DNA of 64,000 bases from G963667675 sp965249215 (GCA_965249215.1 CBDFLN010000001.1:868001-932000), one strand, 5' to 3'; numbered from the stretch's first letter, positions 1 through 8,739 are shown. Numbers and translations: made by a program. The notes: generated by a model not told the origin, from the letters alone.

Positions 1-278
1 CGCCCGGCGGAAACCAGATCGGCGTCCAGCGCGTAGTGTTCATCGCGGAGTTTTCGCATCCCAGGGTGGGCGTCCTGGATGGAGCTGTACCAGTCGCCGG
101 AAGCCCGCTCGGAGAAGGTGTGGCTTTCCAGCGGGTACTCCCGGGCATACCAGTCCACTTCCCGGTCGTTGGTGGGTATGCCGGGGACCGTCTCCAGCTC
201 CTCGGCCACCGGAATGGTTACCGGCTGGTCGCCATAGGCTTTGCCCGGCCTGACCACCTCGTGGCCTATCGTCAGCAT
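1..278 (-). CDS. Unrecognised protein, N-terminal part (runs off left edge)
   Basis: An open frame of about 92 codons with no stop runs from an ATG at 278 down to the window edge on the minus strand. A GGGGGAG ribosome binding site lies 5 bases before the ATG. The protein starts MLTIGHEVVRPGKAYGDQP and is rich in charged and aromatic residues, with no signal peptide or membrane segment. The opposite strand has a similar-length frame but no good start signal, so the minus strand is preferred. I do not recognise the family, and the C-terminal part is not in the window. Confidence 0.5.
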   Translation of the reverse strand, partial: MLTIGHEVVRPGKAYGDQPVTIPVAEELETVPGIPTNDREVDWYAREYPLESHTFSERASGDWYSSIQDAHPGMRKLRDEHYALDADLVSAG

Positions 279-457
279 GTCTACTCCCCCAAAGGGCCTG
301 GACGTGTTTTACGGCTGCGCTGAGTCTAGACCATAGCCTTGGGCTGCTGAGATTGTCAACACGGTGGCTGGACCGCTTATGCCAGGTGTGGCCGTCAGCC
401 GACCGGGCGGGCGAGGCTGGACTTAGGCTGCCGACGCTCCCTGGATGTTATGATTTC

Positions 458-1342
458 ATGAAGTCTTGGCTGGTCAGGAGCAACGGTATAGGCACGCTGT
501 TTGTCGTAGGCACGCCGATAGGCAACCTGGAGGACATGACCGCCCGCGGGGTCAGGATCCTGAGCCAGGCGTCGTTGATTGCCGCCGAAGACACCCGCGT
601 AACGCGGCGGCTGCTGGCCCACCTGGGTATCCGGACGCGGCTGCTGAGCTACCACCAGCACAACTGGCAGGCGCAACTGCCCAAGGTGCTGCAGTCACTG
701 GAAAGCGGCGACGCGGCTCTGGTGTGCGATGCGGGGATGCCGGGTATCAGCGATCCCGGCAGCGAGTTGGTGGCGGCTGCGGCCGCGGCAGGCTTCGCGG
801 TGGAAGTGGTCCCCGGACCGTCGTCCCTCACTGCTGCGCTGGCGGTGTCGGGTTTCTCCGCCGATCAATTCCTGTTCCTGGGGTTCCTGCCCCGCCGCCG
901 TAAGGAGCGCCGGCTGCGCCTCCAGTCCGTTGCATCGTTCGACACTACGCTGGTGATGTTCGAGGCCCCACACCGGGTGAAAGCGACGCTGCAGGACTTG
1001 TTGGAGGAACTGGGCGACCGCAGGATTGCGGTATGCCGGGAGTTGACGAAACTCCACGAAGAGGTGTTCAGAGGGAAGATTTCAGCAGCCTTGGAGTGGG
1101 CCCAAGCTCCCCGCGGGGAGTACGTTCTGGTGGTCGAGGGACAGGAGGAACCAACCCATCCGGAGGCGACACAACCAGGGCCAGAGGAAGATGCCTTGGA
1201 GCAACTAGCGAGGCTGCGACAGAGCGGGGTCAGGGCCAAAGAAGCGGTGGCGCAGGTTGCCGAGGCGCTGGGAATCCCCAAGAACCGCGTCTACCGGCTG
1301 TGGGTCGAGTCAGGCGGCCGCGGCCGTCCGACGGCGGGCTGA
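458..1342 (+). CDS. rsmI: 16S rRNA (cytidine-1402-2'-O)-methyltransferase RsmI
   Basis: SAM-dependent enzyme that 2'-O-methylates C1402 in the decoding centre of 16S rRNA. The family motifs are clear: GTPIGNLEDMT near residues 18-28, EDTRVTRRLL, DAGMPGISDPG and VPGPSSLTAALAVSGF, which together build the tetrapyrrole-methylase-like SAM site. A longer frame begins upstream (353), but the ATG at 458 puts the conserved core about 10 residues from the N-terminus and gives 294 aa, the usual length. The C-terminus ends in a helical, basic tail. Its stop codon abuts the stop of the convergent cyclophilin gene with no intervening base. Confidence 0.93.
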   Translation: MKSWLVRSNGIGTLFVVGTPIGNLEDMTARGVRILSQASLIAAEDTRVTRRLLAHLGIRTRLLSYHQHNWQAQLPKVLQSLESGDAALVCDAGMPGISDPGSELVAAAAAAGFAVEVVPGPSSLTAALAVSGFSADQFLFLGFLPRRRKERRLRLQSVASFDTTLVMFEAPHRVKATLQDLLEELGDRRIAVCRELTKLHEEVFRGKISAALEWAQAPRGEYVLVVEGQEEPTHPEATQPGPEEDALEQLARLRQSGVRAKEAVAQVAEALGIPKNRVYRLWVESGGRGRPTAG

Positions 1343-1867
1343 TTAGCCTTCGCTGATCTCGACGGTCTGAATCTCCAGCCGCTCCGTGGGTGTTGACGAT
1401 TCTCCGCTCCGGCCGGTAGTGACCGACGACTCGGCCAGGGCGTCCAGCACTTCCACCCCGTCGCTAAGGATGCCGAAAATGGTGTAGTTGGGAGGCAGGC
1501 CGACATCGTCGCCGTGGACGATGAAGAACTGGCTGCCGTTGGTGTTGGGTCCGGAGTTGGCCATGGCCAATGTTCCTTTCACGTATGGCCTGGTTACCGG
1601 CTCGTCGGCGAAGCGGTAGCCCGGCCCTCCGGTGCCGTCGCCGCGGGGGCAGCCGCCTTGAATCATGAAGTCTTTAATCACCCGGTGAAACATCCCGTTG
1701 TCGTAGAAGCCCTCGCGGGCCAGGAAGACAAAGTTATTGACGGTGGACTTGGCTTCGCCGGCAAACAGCTCCAAAGACATATCGCCCTTGGCGGTCTTGA
1801 TGGTCGCCGTATAGGTCTTGGTGGGGTCGATGGCGAGCTCCGGCGGGTTGGAATACTGCTGGGGCAT
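1343..1867 (-). CDS. Peptidyl-prolyl cis-trans isomerase, cyclophilin type
   Basis: Cytoplasmic cyclophilin of 174 aa that would catalyse proline isomerisation in protein folding. There is no signal peptide. The active-site signature is intact: F60-H61-R62 in MFHRVIKDFMIQGG, then GTLAMANSGPNTNGSQFFI at residues 98-116, containing the substrate-contacting Q113 and F114. The region after residue 150 is a short Ser/Thr/Glu-rich strand that replaces the usual C-terminal helix. An AGGAGG-like site precedes the ATG at 1867. The 160 bp upstream, to the IS boundary, hold no other gene. The gene converges exactly on rsmI. Confidence 0.93.
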   Translation of the reverse strand: MPQQYSNPPELAIDPTKTYTATIKTAKGDMSLELFAGEAKSTVNNFVFLAREGFYDNGMFHRVIKDFMIQGGCPRGDGTGGPGYRFADEPVTRPYVKGTLAMANSGPNTNGSQFFIVHGDDVGLPPNYTIFGILSDGVEVLDALAESSVTTGRSGESSTPTERLEIQTVEISEG

Positions 1868-2027
1868 GTAACCTCCTCGGAAGGCGCTGTCTTAACGCGG
1901 GCTATCTGCGGGGCGGCTGCCGGGAGGTGCCCGGCGGAGGCCTCGTTTCAAACGCCCGAATTTCCGCAATGCTCCGGCAACTCTAACACCGCCGTGCTAG
2001 AGCCGCAAATCCAAGCCTGTGTCTTAT

Positions 2028-3746
2028 CCCGAATCCACCGAAGGACACCGATGGACGGCGTGAGGAAAGCGGAAGGGGGATGAGGGAGCTACAGGGGAAA
2101 TAGCCTGGGTTCCATTTGGGGTAGGGAGGTCGGCGGACGGTCTTCATCGCCGCACAGGGGCCCCTATGGGCGTCTGCAGGAGCTGCGATGCGCGGGATGG
2201 CGAGAGAATACGCAGCAGGGAACTCTCTCGGACCGGGCTGGCGCGAGTCTGCGGGGATCTTCGGTTGTCCGGTGGGTGGGTCGGTCGCCGACGGTGCCGT
2301 CAGGCCGGGAGTGGAATGGCTCGCAGCCGGGCCAAGGCGCGGCTGAACTTCTCAGCCCAAGGCCAGCGATCCGGAAGATGCAGGGTCAACCGGCGTGCCG
2401 AGCGGGTGAGCCGTCCGGCCAGGGAGAAGAACCGCCGCCGGAGGGTCTTGGTGGTGGCTATCCGCTCTCCCAGACCGATCCGCGCGGTCCAGCGGGCCAG
2501 GTTGTGGGCCATCGTCTGGACGGCCAGCCAGGCGCCGTTGGCGGCGAAGCGGCCCGAGGGGAGATGGTTCAGCCCGACGCCGTACTTGAGGTCGCGTATG
2601 GCATTCTCGATCTCGGCGTGGCGGCGATGGTCAGCCTCCAGTTCGAGCAACTCCCCGTCCCGGTCGGTGATGAACCCGTGATAGCTGTATTTGGCGAAGA
2701 GGGCCAACTGGGAACCGGGCGTGGGCTTCACACGCCGGACGATGAGCCGCACCGGCGCGGCGTCAGGTTCACTCTGGAAGGGAGTGCAGGTGGTCTCGGC
2801 CACATCGGCGGCGCCGTCCATCCAGTAGGGAATGGGAGTCCAGGCATCCTCGGGTATCGTCTCGATGAGATTGCGCAGGCTCTTGTGCTGGCGGATGGTG
2901 ATGGAGAAGCGGACATCCATCTTGCGGCAGACGGATACCACGCCATGAGTGTAGAACCCGCTGTCGGCCCGTAGCGTGAGTCGTCCGTTGGCCCCGGCGT
3001 AGCGTACCCGCCCCACCGTCTCCCGCAGAAAGTGGGCGGCGCCCCGGGCGGTGTTGGCGCGGCCCTCGCGCAGCCGGGACATCAGCACGTCGCCGGTGCC
3101 GGCGGCGACGGCCAACAGCGGGTGATAGCCCCGCTTGCCGGTATAGCCGTGGTGGCGTGCGCCCTCCTTGGCCAGTCCGTAGGTCTCGCAGATGGTGGAG
3201 TCCAGGTCAATGGTCAGGGGCCCGTCGCCGGGTCCCGCCCCGGCCTGCCAAGCCCGGGCCAGCAACTCGCGGCTCACCCGGTCGAGTTGACGGACGTGGC
3301 CCCACCGGAAGCTGCGCAGGAAGGTGCCCAGGGTGGATGGCGCCTTGACCGTGCCGCCCAGGGTGCAGGCCGTCCCCCCGGTGCGCAACACATCGGCGTC
3401 GTCAATGCAGTCGCCCCCAGCCAGCGCAGACGCCACCAGCGTCATCATCTTGTCGCTCGTGTTCGCCCGCCCCGGGGCATCGCCCAGGTCGAGGCGCTGC
3501 CGGACGAGTTCGGGCAGGCCGAGGTGCCGCGCCAGGGTGGCCGGAAGGAGCAGCCCGGCATTGGCCACCAAGCGGCGGTCGTCGAAGGTGATTTGGATCC
3601 GGTCGGGGTGGTTGCGTGGCAGCATCTATTGGGTGCTCCTTTTCCGGGGTCGGTTTTTTGCTACAAAACCATTATCCCAGAAGCACAGGAGCACCTTCTT
3701 GCCGCTTCAGGACGCTAACCCGACGCCCTCCTTCGGTGGATTCGGG
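2028..3746 (-). mobile_element. IS1380-type insertion sequence, copy 1 (intact)
   Basis: A 1719-bp element with perfect 18-bp terminal inverted repeats, CCCGAATCCACCGAAGGA, at 2028-2045 and, inverted, at 3729-3746. It is flanked by a 5-bp target duplication, CTTAT, at 2023-2027 and 3747-3751. It carries one transposase gene on the minus strand, a 121-bp leader and about 270 bp of non-coding tail. The same element occurs at 31289 and 33370, and as a scrambled derivative at 13784. It landed between the cyclophilin gene and the promoter region of the leucine dehydrogenase gene. Confidence 0.95.
2300..3625 (-). CDS. IS1380-family DDE transposase (copy 1)
   Basis: Full-length 441-aa cut-and-paste transposase. 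The RNase H-like core shows the expected acidic residues: D140/D142 in TIDLDSTICE, D221 in LRADSGF and E340 in EIENAIRDLK, with K347 six residues later as in the IS4/IS1380 E-x6-K motif. The N-terminal DNA-binding part opens with DDRRLVANAGLLLPATLA. The tail beyond residue 390 is strongly basic. The ribosome binding site AAGGAG lies 9 bases before the ATG and forms part of an inverted repeat described for the copy at 31289. The frame is intact, so the copy is potentially active. Confidence 0.95.
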   Translation of the reverse strand: MLPRNHPDRIQITFDDRRLVANAGLLLPATLARHLGLPELVRQRLDLGDAPGRANTSDKMMTLVASALAGGDCIDDADVLRTGGTACTLGGTVKAPSTLGTFLRSFRWGHVRQLDRVSRELLARAWQAGAGPGDGPLTIDLDSTICETYGLAKEGARHHGYTGKRGYHPLLAVAAGTGDVLMSRLREGRANTARGAAHFLRETVGRVRYAGANGRLTLRADSGFYTHGVVSVCRKMDVRFSITIRQHKSLRNLIETIPEDAWTPIPYWMDGAADVAETTCTPFQSEPDAAPVRLIVRRVKPTPGSQLALFAKYSYHGFITDRDGELLELEADHRRHAEIENAIRDLKYGVGLNHLPSGRFAANGAWLAVQTMAHNLARWTARIGLGERIATTKTLRRRFFSLAGRLTRSARRLTLHLPDRWPWAEKFSRALARLRAIPLPA

Positions 3747-3784
3747 CTTATACGGAAATACCTGTATCTAGGCCTATTTGGGTC

Positions 3785-3790
3785 TATAAT
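3785..3790 (+). promoter_or_regulatory. Candidate -10 box for leucine dehydrogenase
   Basis: A perfect TATAAT lies 121 bp before the start codon at 3911 and 34 bp inside the right edge of the IS target duplication. No good -35 hexamer is visible at the right spacing (CTGTAT at 3762), so the promoter may be weak, activator-dependent, or altered by the insertion. Confidence 0.4.
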
Positions 3791-3910
3791 GGAAATAGGA
3801 CATTTCAAACTTAGGAGATGACTAATCTACCCAACCCCTCAGCCAGCCTCGACACTAGAAAACTGCTGGGGGAATTACTGGCTATAGGGGTCCATTGCAG
3901 GGGGTGAGCG

Positions 3911-4981
3911 ATGGAAATTCTGGAATACATGAACAAGTCCGGCCACGAGCAACTGCTGATGTGCTCGGACCCCGAGGCAGGCCTGAAGGCCATGATTGCG
4001 CTGCACGACACGACGCTGGGTCCGGCAGCGGGCGGCACCCGAATGCGGGCCTACGAATCAGAGGAAGCGGCGGTCTACGACGCTCTGCGCCTGTCGCACG
4101 CCATGACCTACAAATGCGCCGCCGCGGGGCTGCCCTTGGGCGGGGGCAAGGCGGTCATCATCGCCGACCCTCGCACACAGAAAACGGAGGCGCTGCTGCG
4201 GGCCTTCGGCGGGTTCGTCGAGACTCTGTGCGGTCGCTACCTGACAACCACCGACGTGGGCACCACCACGAGGGACTTGGAACACATCCGCCAGACTACC
4301 AGCCACGTGCTGGGGTTGCCACCGGCGCTGGGCGGCAGCGGCGATACGTCCATCATGACAGGCTTCGGCATATACATGGGCATGAAAGCCTGCGCCCGGG
4401 AAGCCTGGGGGTCGGACTCGCTGCAGGGCAAGAGGGTGAACGTCCAAGGGTTCGGCAAAGTGGCCGTTCATCTGTCAGAGCACCTGATGGAAGACGATGC
4501 CCGGCTGCTGGTAACCGACATCCAGGAGGAAGCCCTGGACAAGGCGCGGGACATGGGCATAGACGTGGTCTCCCCGGATAAAATCATGACCGCGGACTGC
4601 GACATCTTCGCTCCTTGCGCGCTGGGCGGCGTCCTCAATGGAGAGAGCATCCCGCGGCTCCAATGCCGCATCGTAGCCGGAGGGGCCAATAACCAGCTTC
4701 TCGGCCCGGAGGACGGCGAAGACATCCACCGCCGCGGAATCCTGTACGCGCCCGACTACATAGTGAACGCGGGCGGCATCATCAACGCCGCCACGGAGGT
4801 GGGAGCGACCTACAGCCCGGAGAGGGCGCGGGAGCAGACCGAGCGCATCTACGAGACCGTGGGCCGGGTTATCGGAATCTCCAGGGACGAGGAGATATCC
4901 ACGGCCAGGGCGGCCGACCAATTGGCTGCGCAGCGGCTGGCTTCAGTACGGGCTGTACGCAAGCTGCACCACCCCGGCTAG
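3911..4981 (+). CDS. Leucine dehydrogenase (Glu/Leu/Phe/Val dehydrogenase family)
   Basis: NAD-dependent oxidative deaminase of branched-chain amino acids, 356 aa. The substrate lysines sit in MTYKCAAAGLPLGGGK (K68 and K80), the catalytic aspartate in TTDVGTT (D115), and the nucleotide-binding turn in VNVQGFGKVA. The short N-terminal domain and LGGGKAVI motif favour leucine or valine dehydrogenase over glutamate dehydrogenase. A GGGGGTGAG site precedes the ATG. It is followed by acyl-CoA type genes, which would suit a branched-chain catabolic setting. That link is inference. Confidence 0.88.
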   Translation: MEILEYMNKSGHEQLLMCSDPEAGLKAMIALHDTTLGPAAGGTRMRAYESEEAAVYDALRLSHAMTYKCAAAGLPLGGGKAVIIADPRTQKTEALLRAFGGFVETLCGRYLTTTDVGTTTRDLEHIRQTTSHVLGLPPALGGSGDTSIMTGFGIYMGMKACAREAWGSDSLQGKRVNVQGFGKVAVHLSEHLMEDDARLLVTDIQEEALDKARDMGIDVVSPDKIMTADCDIFAPCALGGVLNGESIPRLQCRIVAGGANNQLLGPEDGEDIHRRGILYAPDYIVNAGGIINAATEVGATYSPERAREQTERIYETVGRVIGISRDEEISTARAADQLAAQRLASVRAVRKLHHPG

Positions 4982-5019
4982 GGCCGCGGGCTGTCACGGC
5001 CAGGCGGGCGGGCCGATTA

Positions 5020-5048
5020 TTGACACAGCCTAAAGCCAACGGTAGACT
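5020..5048 (+). promoter_or_regulatory. Sigma-70 type promoter for the MaoC pair
   Basis: TTGACA at 5020-5025 and TAGACT at 5043-5048 are separated by 17 bp, a near-consensus vegetative promoter 30 bp before the start codon at 5078. It separates the hydratase pair transcriptionally from the dehydrogenase upstream. Confidence 0.7.
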
Positions 5049-5077
5049 TTGGCCAGAATCAGCCCCAAGGGATTTGG

Positions 5078-5536
5078 ATGTCTACCACCACTCCATTAAT
5101 TACCGACGAGATGCGGCGGCAGGCCATCGGGCTGGAAGGCGCCCCGGTGACGATAGAAGTGGAAAAGGGGGCGATAATCAAGTTCGCCCAGGCCATCGGG
5201 GACGACAATCCGCACTACAATGACGAGGTGGCAGCCCGCCAGAGCAGGTACGGCGGCCTGATCGCGCCGCCCACTTTCCTGCGGACCGTAGTATCGGTTC
5301 GCCCCCCTCTCCCCTTTTCCCTGCCCTTCGAGCGGTTTTTGGACGGGGGCAGCGAGTGGGAGTATTTCGAACCCATCCGAGTCGGCGACCGAATCACCGC
5401 CATCGCCAAAATCACCGACATCAGAGAACGCACCGGCGGCAGGGGAGTGATGGTCCTCGTCAGCGCAACCACCAGCTACCGGAACCAATTCGGCCAGGTA
5501 GCGGCCACCCAGACCACCACCTCGATACAGTATTAG
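5078..5536 (+). CDS. MaoC-like hydratase, FAS1-type dehydratase N-domain subunit
   Basis: A 152-aa single hot-dog-fold protein resembling the N-terminal half of two-domain MaoC enoyl-CoA or acyl-CoA hydratases. The motif FAQAIGDDNPHYND at residues 36-49 is the substrate-binding signature of this half, followed by APPTFLRTV. An AAGGGA site lies 5 bases before the ATG. The next gene, 13 bp downstream, encodes the catalytic hot-dog half, so the two products probably form a heterodimeric (R)-specific hydratase. The precise acyl-CoA substrate cannot be read from the sequence. Confidence 0.85.
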   Translation: MSTTTPLITDEMRRQAIGLEGAPVTIEVEKGAIIKFAQAIGDDNPHYNDEVAARQSRYGGLIAPPTFLRTVVSVRPPLPFSLPFERFLDGGSEWEYFEPIRVGDRITAIAKITDIRERTGGRGVMVLVSATTSYRNQFGQVAATQTTTSIQY

Positions 5537-5549
5537 GGGCAGGCGCACG

Positions 5550-5993
5550 ATGGAGCAGATTTACTGGGAAGACGTCGAAGAGGGCATGGACTTGCCGTCT
5601 TTGGTCAAGAACCCGACGACGCAGCAACTGGTCAAATACGCCGGAGCCTCCGGCGACTACTACCAGATTCACTACGACAAGGCCTTTGCCCAGAGCACCG
5701 GCCTGGACGACGTAATCATCCACGGGGCCCTCAAGAACGCCTTCCTCGGCCAACTGGTGACACAGTGGATGGGGCCGCAAGGCAACATGAAGCGGCTGGC
5801 GTGCCAGTACCGCGGCATGGACTTTCCCGGTCAGCCGGCGACGATCAAGGGCGCCGTAACACGCAAATACCAGCAGGACGGCGAGCACCTCGTGGACTGT
5901 GACGTCTGGATGGAAAACCCGGAGGCCCAAAGGACGACGCCTGGGTCAGCCACCGTGTCCCTACCGTCCCGTGCGGCTGCCGGCAGTCCGTAG
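5550..5993 (+). CDS. MaoC-like hydratase, catalytic subunit
   Basis: A 147-aa hot-dog protein with the hydratase-2 active-site signature YAGASGDYYQIHYD at residues 30-43, where D36 and H41 are the expected catalytic pair, followed by IIHGALKNAFLGQL. It would add water across a trans-2-enoyl-CoA together with the preceding subunit. The C-terminus from about residue 130 is low-complexity and probably disordered. The SDR genes downstream could supply the following 3-hydroxyacyl-CoA dehydrogenation; this pathway order is inferred from neighbourhood. Confidence 0.87.
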   Translation: MEQIYWEDVEEGMDLPSLVKNPTTQQLVKYAGASGDYYQIHYDKAFAQSTGLDDVIIHGALKNAFLGQLVTQWMGPQGNMKRLACQYRGMDFPGQPATIKGAVTRKYQQDGEHLVDCDVWMENPEAQRTTPGSATVSLPSRAAAGSP

Positions 5994-6212
5994 CCCATTG
6001 CCCGCCGGGGTTTACCAGAGACCACTCCCGGTGAACCCGACTATAGACACCCTAATGCCGGCTTTTCAGAGCGGACCAATGGATTCGCCACGGAACCAAC
6101 ACCATGATAAAGACCCCATGAACGGGAAAGCGCCGCACTTCGGACAGACTTGCGCCTGCACGCGGCGGCGTTGGGCGTCACTGAGGCCCGGACCATCATC
6201 TAAGGAGACGGC

Positions 6213-7145
6213 ATGACAGACACTCTTCAAGGCAAAGTAGCTATTGTTACCGGCGCCGGCCGGGGGATCGGCCGCGGTGTTGCCATCATGATGGCCGAGG
6301 AAGGCGCCAAGGTGGTGGTCGTGGACCCTGGGGTCAACGTGGACGGCAGCGGGGCAGACCACTCCGTAGCCCAGCAGGTGACGTCGGAGATCCAGGCCGC
6401 CGGCGGGACCGGGGTGGCTTGCGCCGAGTCGGTAACTTCCATGGCCGGAGGCGAAAGCATCGTCCAGACGGCCATAGACAACTTCGGCAAGCTGGACATC
6501 GTGGTGACCTGCCACGGGATTCTCCGGGACAGGATGATTTTCAACATGACGGAGCAGGAGTGGGACGACGTAATATCGGTCCACCTGAAGGGCACGTTCA
6601 CTGTGGTGAAGCATGCCTGCATTCTGTTCCGGCAGCAACGTTCCGGGAGGATTGTCACCTTCAGCTCCGAGTCCGGCTTGATGGGCAACTCGGGCCAAGC
6701 CAACTACGGGGCCGCCAAGTCGGGCATTGCCGGTTTCACCAAGGTAGTTGCCCGGGACATGGGACGCTACGGCGTAACCGCCAACTGCATTGCCCCCAGG
6801 GCCAATACCCGCATGATTGGGGCCATACCGTCCGAATCCTCCCAAGTCAGGTCACAGTTAGGCCAACTCCCCAGGATAGAAGGGGCGCCGCCCATCCAGG
6901 AGATGGACCCCGACGACGTGGCCCCCTTTGTCTGCTACCTGGCCAGCGACTATGCCGCGAACATCAACGCCCAGACCTTCATGGTCTACGGCAGCCAGGT
7001 ATCTTTGATGTCCCAACCAAGGCCTGAAAAGGCCATTTACGAACCAGAGGGGCACTGGTCGTTGGACGACTTGGCGCCATTGGCCGAGGATTTCCTGACC
7101 AAGGATATCTCCAACCCGGCGCCGGCGGGCGCGTCCCGGGAGTAA
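6213..7145 (+). CDS. SDR-family oxidoreductase, paralogue 1
   Basis: NAD(P)-dependent short-chain dehydrogenase of 310 aa. It has the cofactor motif TGAGRGIG (13-20), an acidic D38 after strand 2, and the catalytic S152, Y165 and K169 in NYGAAKSG. An inserted loop, PGVNVDGSG, after strand 2 resembles the hydroxyacyl-CoA dehydrogenase domain of multifunctional enzyme 2. A GGAGA site lies 6 bases before the ATG. It is the most divergent of three tandem paralogues (7581 and 8799). Its C-terminal 93 bp were the donor for part of the chimeric relic at 8512. Confidence 0.88.
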   Translation: MTDTLQGKVAIVTGAGRGIGRGVAIMMAEEGAKVVVVDPGVNVDGSGADHSVAQQVTSEIQAAGGTGVACAESVTSMAGGESIVQTAIDNFGKLDIVVTCHGILRDRMIFNMTEQEWDDVISVHLKGTFTVVKHACILFRQQRSGRIVTFSSESGLMGNSGQANYGAAKSGIAGFTKVVARDMGRYGVTANCIAPRANTRMIGAIPSESSQVRSQLGQLPRIEGAPPIQEMDPDDVAPFVCYLASDYAANINAQTFMVYGSQVSLMSQPRPEKAIYEPEGHWSLDDLAPLAEDFLTKDISNPAPAGASRE

Positions 7146-7152
7146 TCTCTTG

Positions 7153-7521
7153 ATGGGAGCGTTCCATTGGCCACTGACGGTGCTGAGCGCCGACGGAGAC
7201 CAGGAGGAGACAGTGGAAGCGCTGGTGGACACCGGTGCGACCTACACCTCACTGCCCGCCTCGCTATTGGCCCGATTAGGCGTGGCGCCTCAACGTCACC
7301 TGGAGTTCGAGTTGGCCAACGGAGAGGTCATCGTGCAGGAAATTGGCGAATCCAGACTGCGGGTCGAGGGTGTGGAGGCTACTCGGGTTGTGGTGTTTGG
7401 AACAGACGATGCGCCGTCATTGCTTGGAGCCGACACTTTGGAAGGCGTTACCATGGCCGTAGACCCAGTGGGCAAGCGTTTACTGCCGACCAGAGATCTC
7501 TTGATGCGGGAGCAGAGTTGA
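7153..7521 (+). CDS. Retropepsin-like aspartyl protease family protein
   Basis: A 122-aa single-domain clan AA protein. ALVDTGATYTSLP carries the catalytic D26-T-G, and LLGADTLEG matches the second conserved beta segment of retroviral-type proteases, which act as dimers. There is no signal peptide or membrane anchor. A TTG immediately before the ATG is an alternative start. The ribosome binding site lies inside the last codons of the upstream SDR gene, so the two are probably co-expressed. The last 22 codons recur in the relic at 8512-8739. The substrate is unknown. Confidence 0.75.
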   Translation: MGAFHWPLTVLSADGDQEETVEALVDTGATYTSLPASLLARLGVAPQRHLEFELANGEVIVQEIGESRLRVEGVEATRVVVFGTDDAPSLLGADTLEGVTMAVDPVGKRLLPTRDLLMREQS

Positions 7522-8587
7522 ATCCATCGGATAGGACCGGTTAACGCGATAAAATCAATCTGCCGTGGGGTAGCGTATAAATGGGCAACCGTTTACAGGA
7601 TAAAGTAGCAGTCGTGACCGGGTCCGGCCGCGGCATCGGCCGGGGTGTAGCCATCCTCATGGCCCAAGAGGGGGCCAAGGTGGTGGTTGTGGACCCCGGG
7701 GTGAACGTGGACGGCTCCGGCACTGACCATTCCATCGCCCAGCAGGTGGTGTCCGAAATCGAGCAGGCGGGGGGAACCGCCGTAGCCTGCACCGAGTCGG
7801 TAGCGTCCATGGAAGGCGGCGAGAAGATCATCCAGACGGCAATAGACAACTATGGCAAGCTGGACATAGTAGTCACTGTAGCGGGCATCCTGCGGGACCG
7901 CATGATTTTCAACATGACCGAACAGGAGTGGGACGAGGTCATTGCGGTGCACTTGAAGGGCACGTTCAGCGTAGTAAAGCATGCCTGCATCGTGTTCCGG
8001 CAGCAACGGTCCGGGCGCATCATTACCTTCAGCTCCGCGTCGGGCCTGTGGGGCAACTCGGGGCAGGCCAACTACGGCGCGGCGAAAGACGGCATCGCCG
8101 GGCTTACACGGGTGGTCGCCCGTGACATGGGCCGCTATGGAGTCACGGCCAACGCCATCTCGCCCGTCGCGGCCACCCGCATGACGGGGAGCATTCCCGA
8201 GGACACGGCCAACCTGCGGGCCGCCAGGGGCATCACCCGCGCCTCGAGCACCATGAGAGGCGAGCCCGACGACATTGCGCCGATGGTGACGTGGCTTGCC
8301 TCGGACGCGGCGGCCCACGTCAACGGCCACGTCTTCCACATAACCGAGGGCATGGTGGCGTTGCTCAACGAACCGGAACCGGTAAAGACCATCAACAAGA
8401 CGGGCAAATGGACGGTGGAGGAACTGGCCAGGGTGGTGCCCGTCACCTTGGGGTTCGAGCTGCACAATCCGGCTCCGGACCAGACACCCAGCTCCTGAGG
8501 GAATTGCGGCCATGATCCATGACTTTTCTGCATCCTACGCCGGTTACATCGTAGAGGATAACGTTGGGTTCCAGGGAACGCCGGCCA
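7455..8587 (+). repeat. Tandem duplication, unit 1
   Basis: This segment recurs 1218 bp downstream at 8673-9805 with only scattered differences. It covers the protease 3' end, the 59-bp spacer, a whole SDR gene and the first codons of an LLM oxidoreductase. The match is read directly from both copies, including the conserved spacer with TAACGCGATAAAATC. Confidence 0.9.
7581..8498 (+). CDS. SDR-family oxidoreductase, paralogue 2
   Basis: A 305-aa short-chain dehydrogenase with TGSGRGIG (13-20), PGVNVDGSG, and catalytic Y165 and K169 in NYGAAKDG. It is nearly identical to paralogue 3 at 8799 and more distantly related to paralogue 1. The differences from paralogue 3 are mostly conservative. 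Both keep complete active sites, so the duplicate has not obviously decayed. Only 13 bp separate its stop from the LLM relic. A hydroxyacyl-CoA or hydroxysteroid-type substrate is plausible from the family, but not proven. Confidence 0.88.
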   Translation: MGNRLQDKVAVVTGSGRGIGRGVAILMAQEGAKVVVVDPGVNVDGSGTDHSIAQQVVSEIEQAGGTAVACTESVASMEGGEKIIQTAIDNYGKLDIVVTVAGILRDRMIFNMTEQEWDEVIAVHLKGTFSVVKHACIVFRQQRSGRIITFSSASGLWGNSGQANYGAAKDGIAGLTRVVARDMGRYGVTANAISPVAATRMTGSIPEDTANLRAARGITRASSTMRGEPDDIAPMVTWLASDAAAHVNGHVFHITEGMVALLNEPEPVKTINKTGKWTVEELARVVPVTLGFELHNPAPDQTPSS

Positions 8588-8739
8588 GCGACTATGCCGC
8601 GAACATCAACGCTCAGACCTTCATGGTCTACGGCAGCCAGGTATCTTTGATGTCCCAACCAAGGCCCTCCAAGGCCGTAGACCCGGAGGGCAAGCGTTTA
8701 CTGCCGACCAGAGCTCTCTTGATGCCGGAGCAGAGTTGA
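8512..8739 (+). pseudogene. Chimeric relic ORF: LLM start + SDR end + protease end
   Basis: A 75-codon open frame assembled from three genes. Codons 1-24 match the start of the LLM oxidoreductase at 9730. Codons 25-55 match the C-terminal part of SDR paralogue 1 (6941-7034). The last 20 codons match the end of the aspartyl protease (7459-7521). Junctions fall at short shared sequences, GGCCAGCGAC with GGCCAACGAC and then GGCC. Remarkably the frame stays open across both joins and a ribosome binding site is retained. It is most likely a duplication scar rather than a functional gene. Confidence 0.8.

Noticed and set aside
7593..8513. Minus-strand frame (306 codons) over SDR paralogue 2
   Set aside because: Shadow of 7581-8498.
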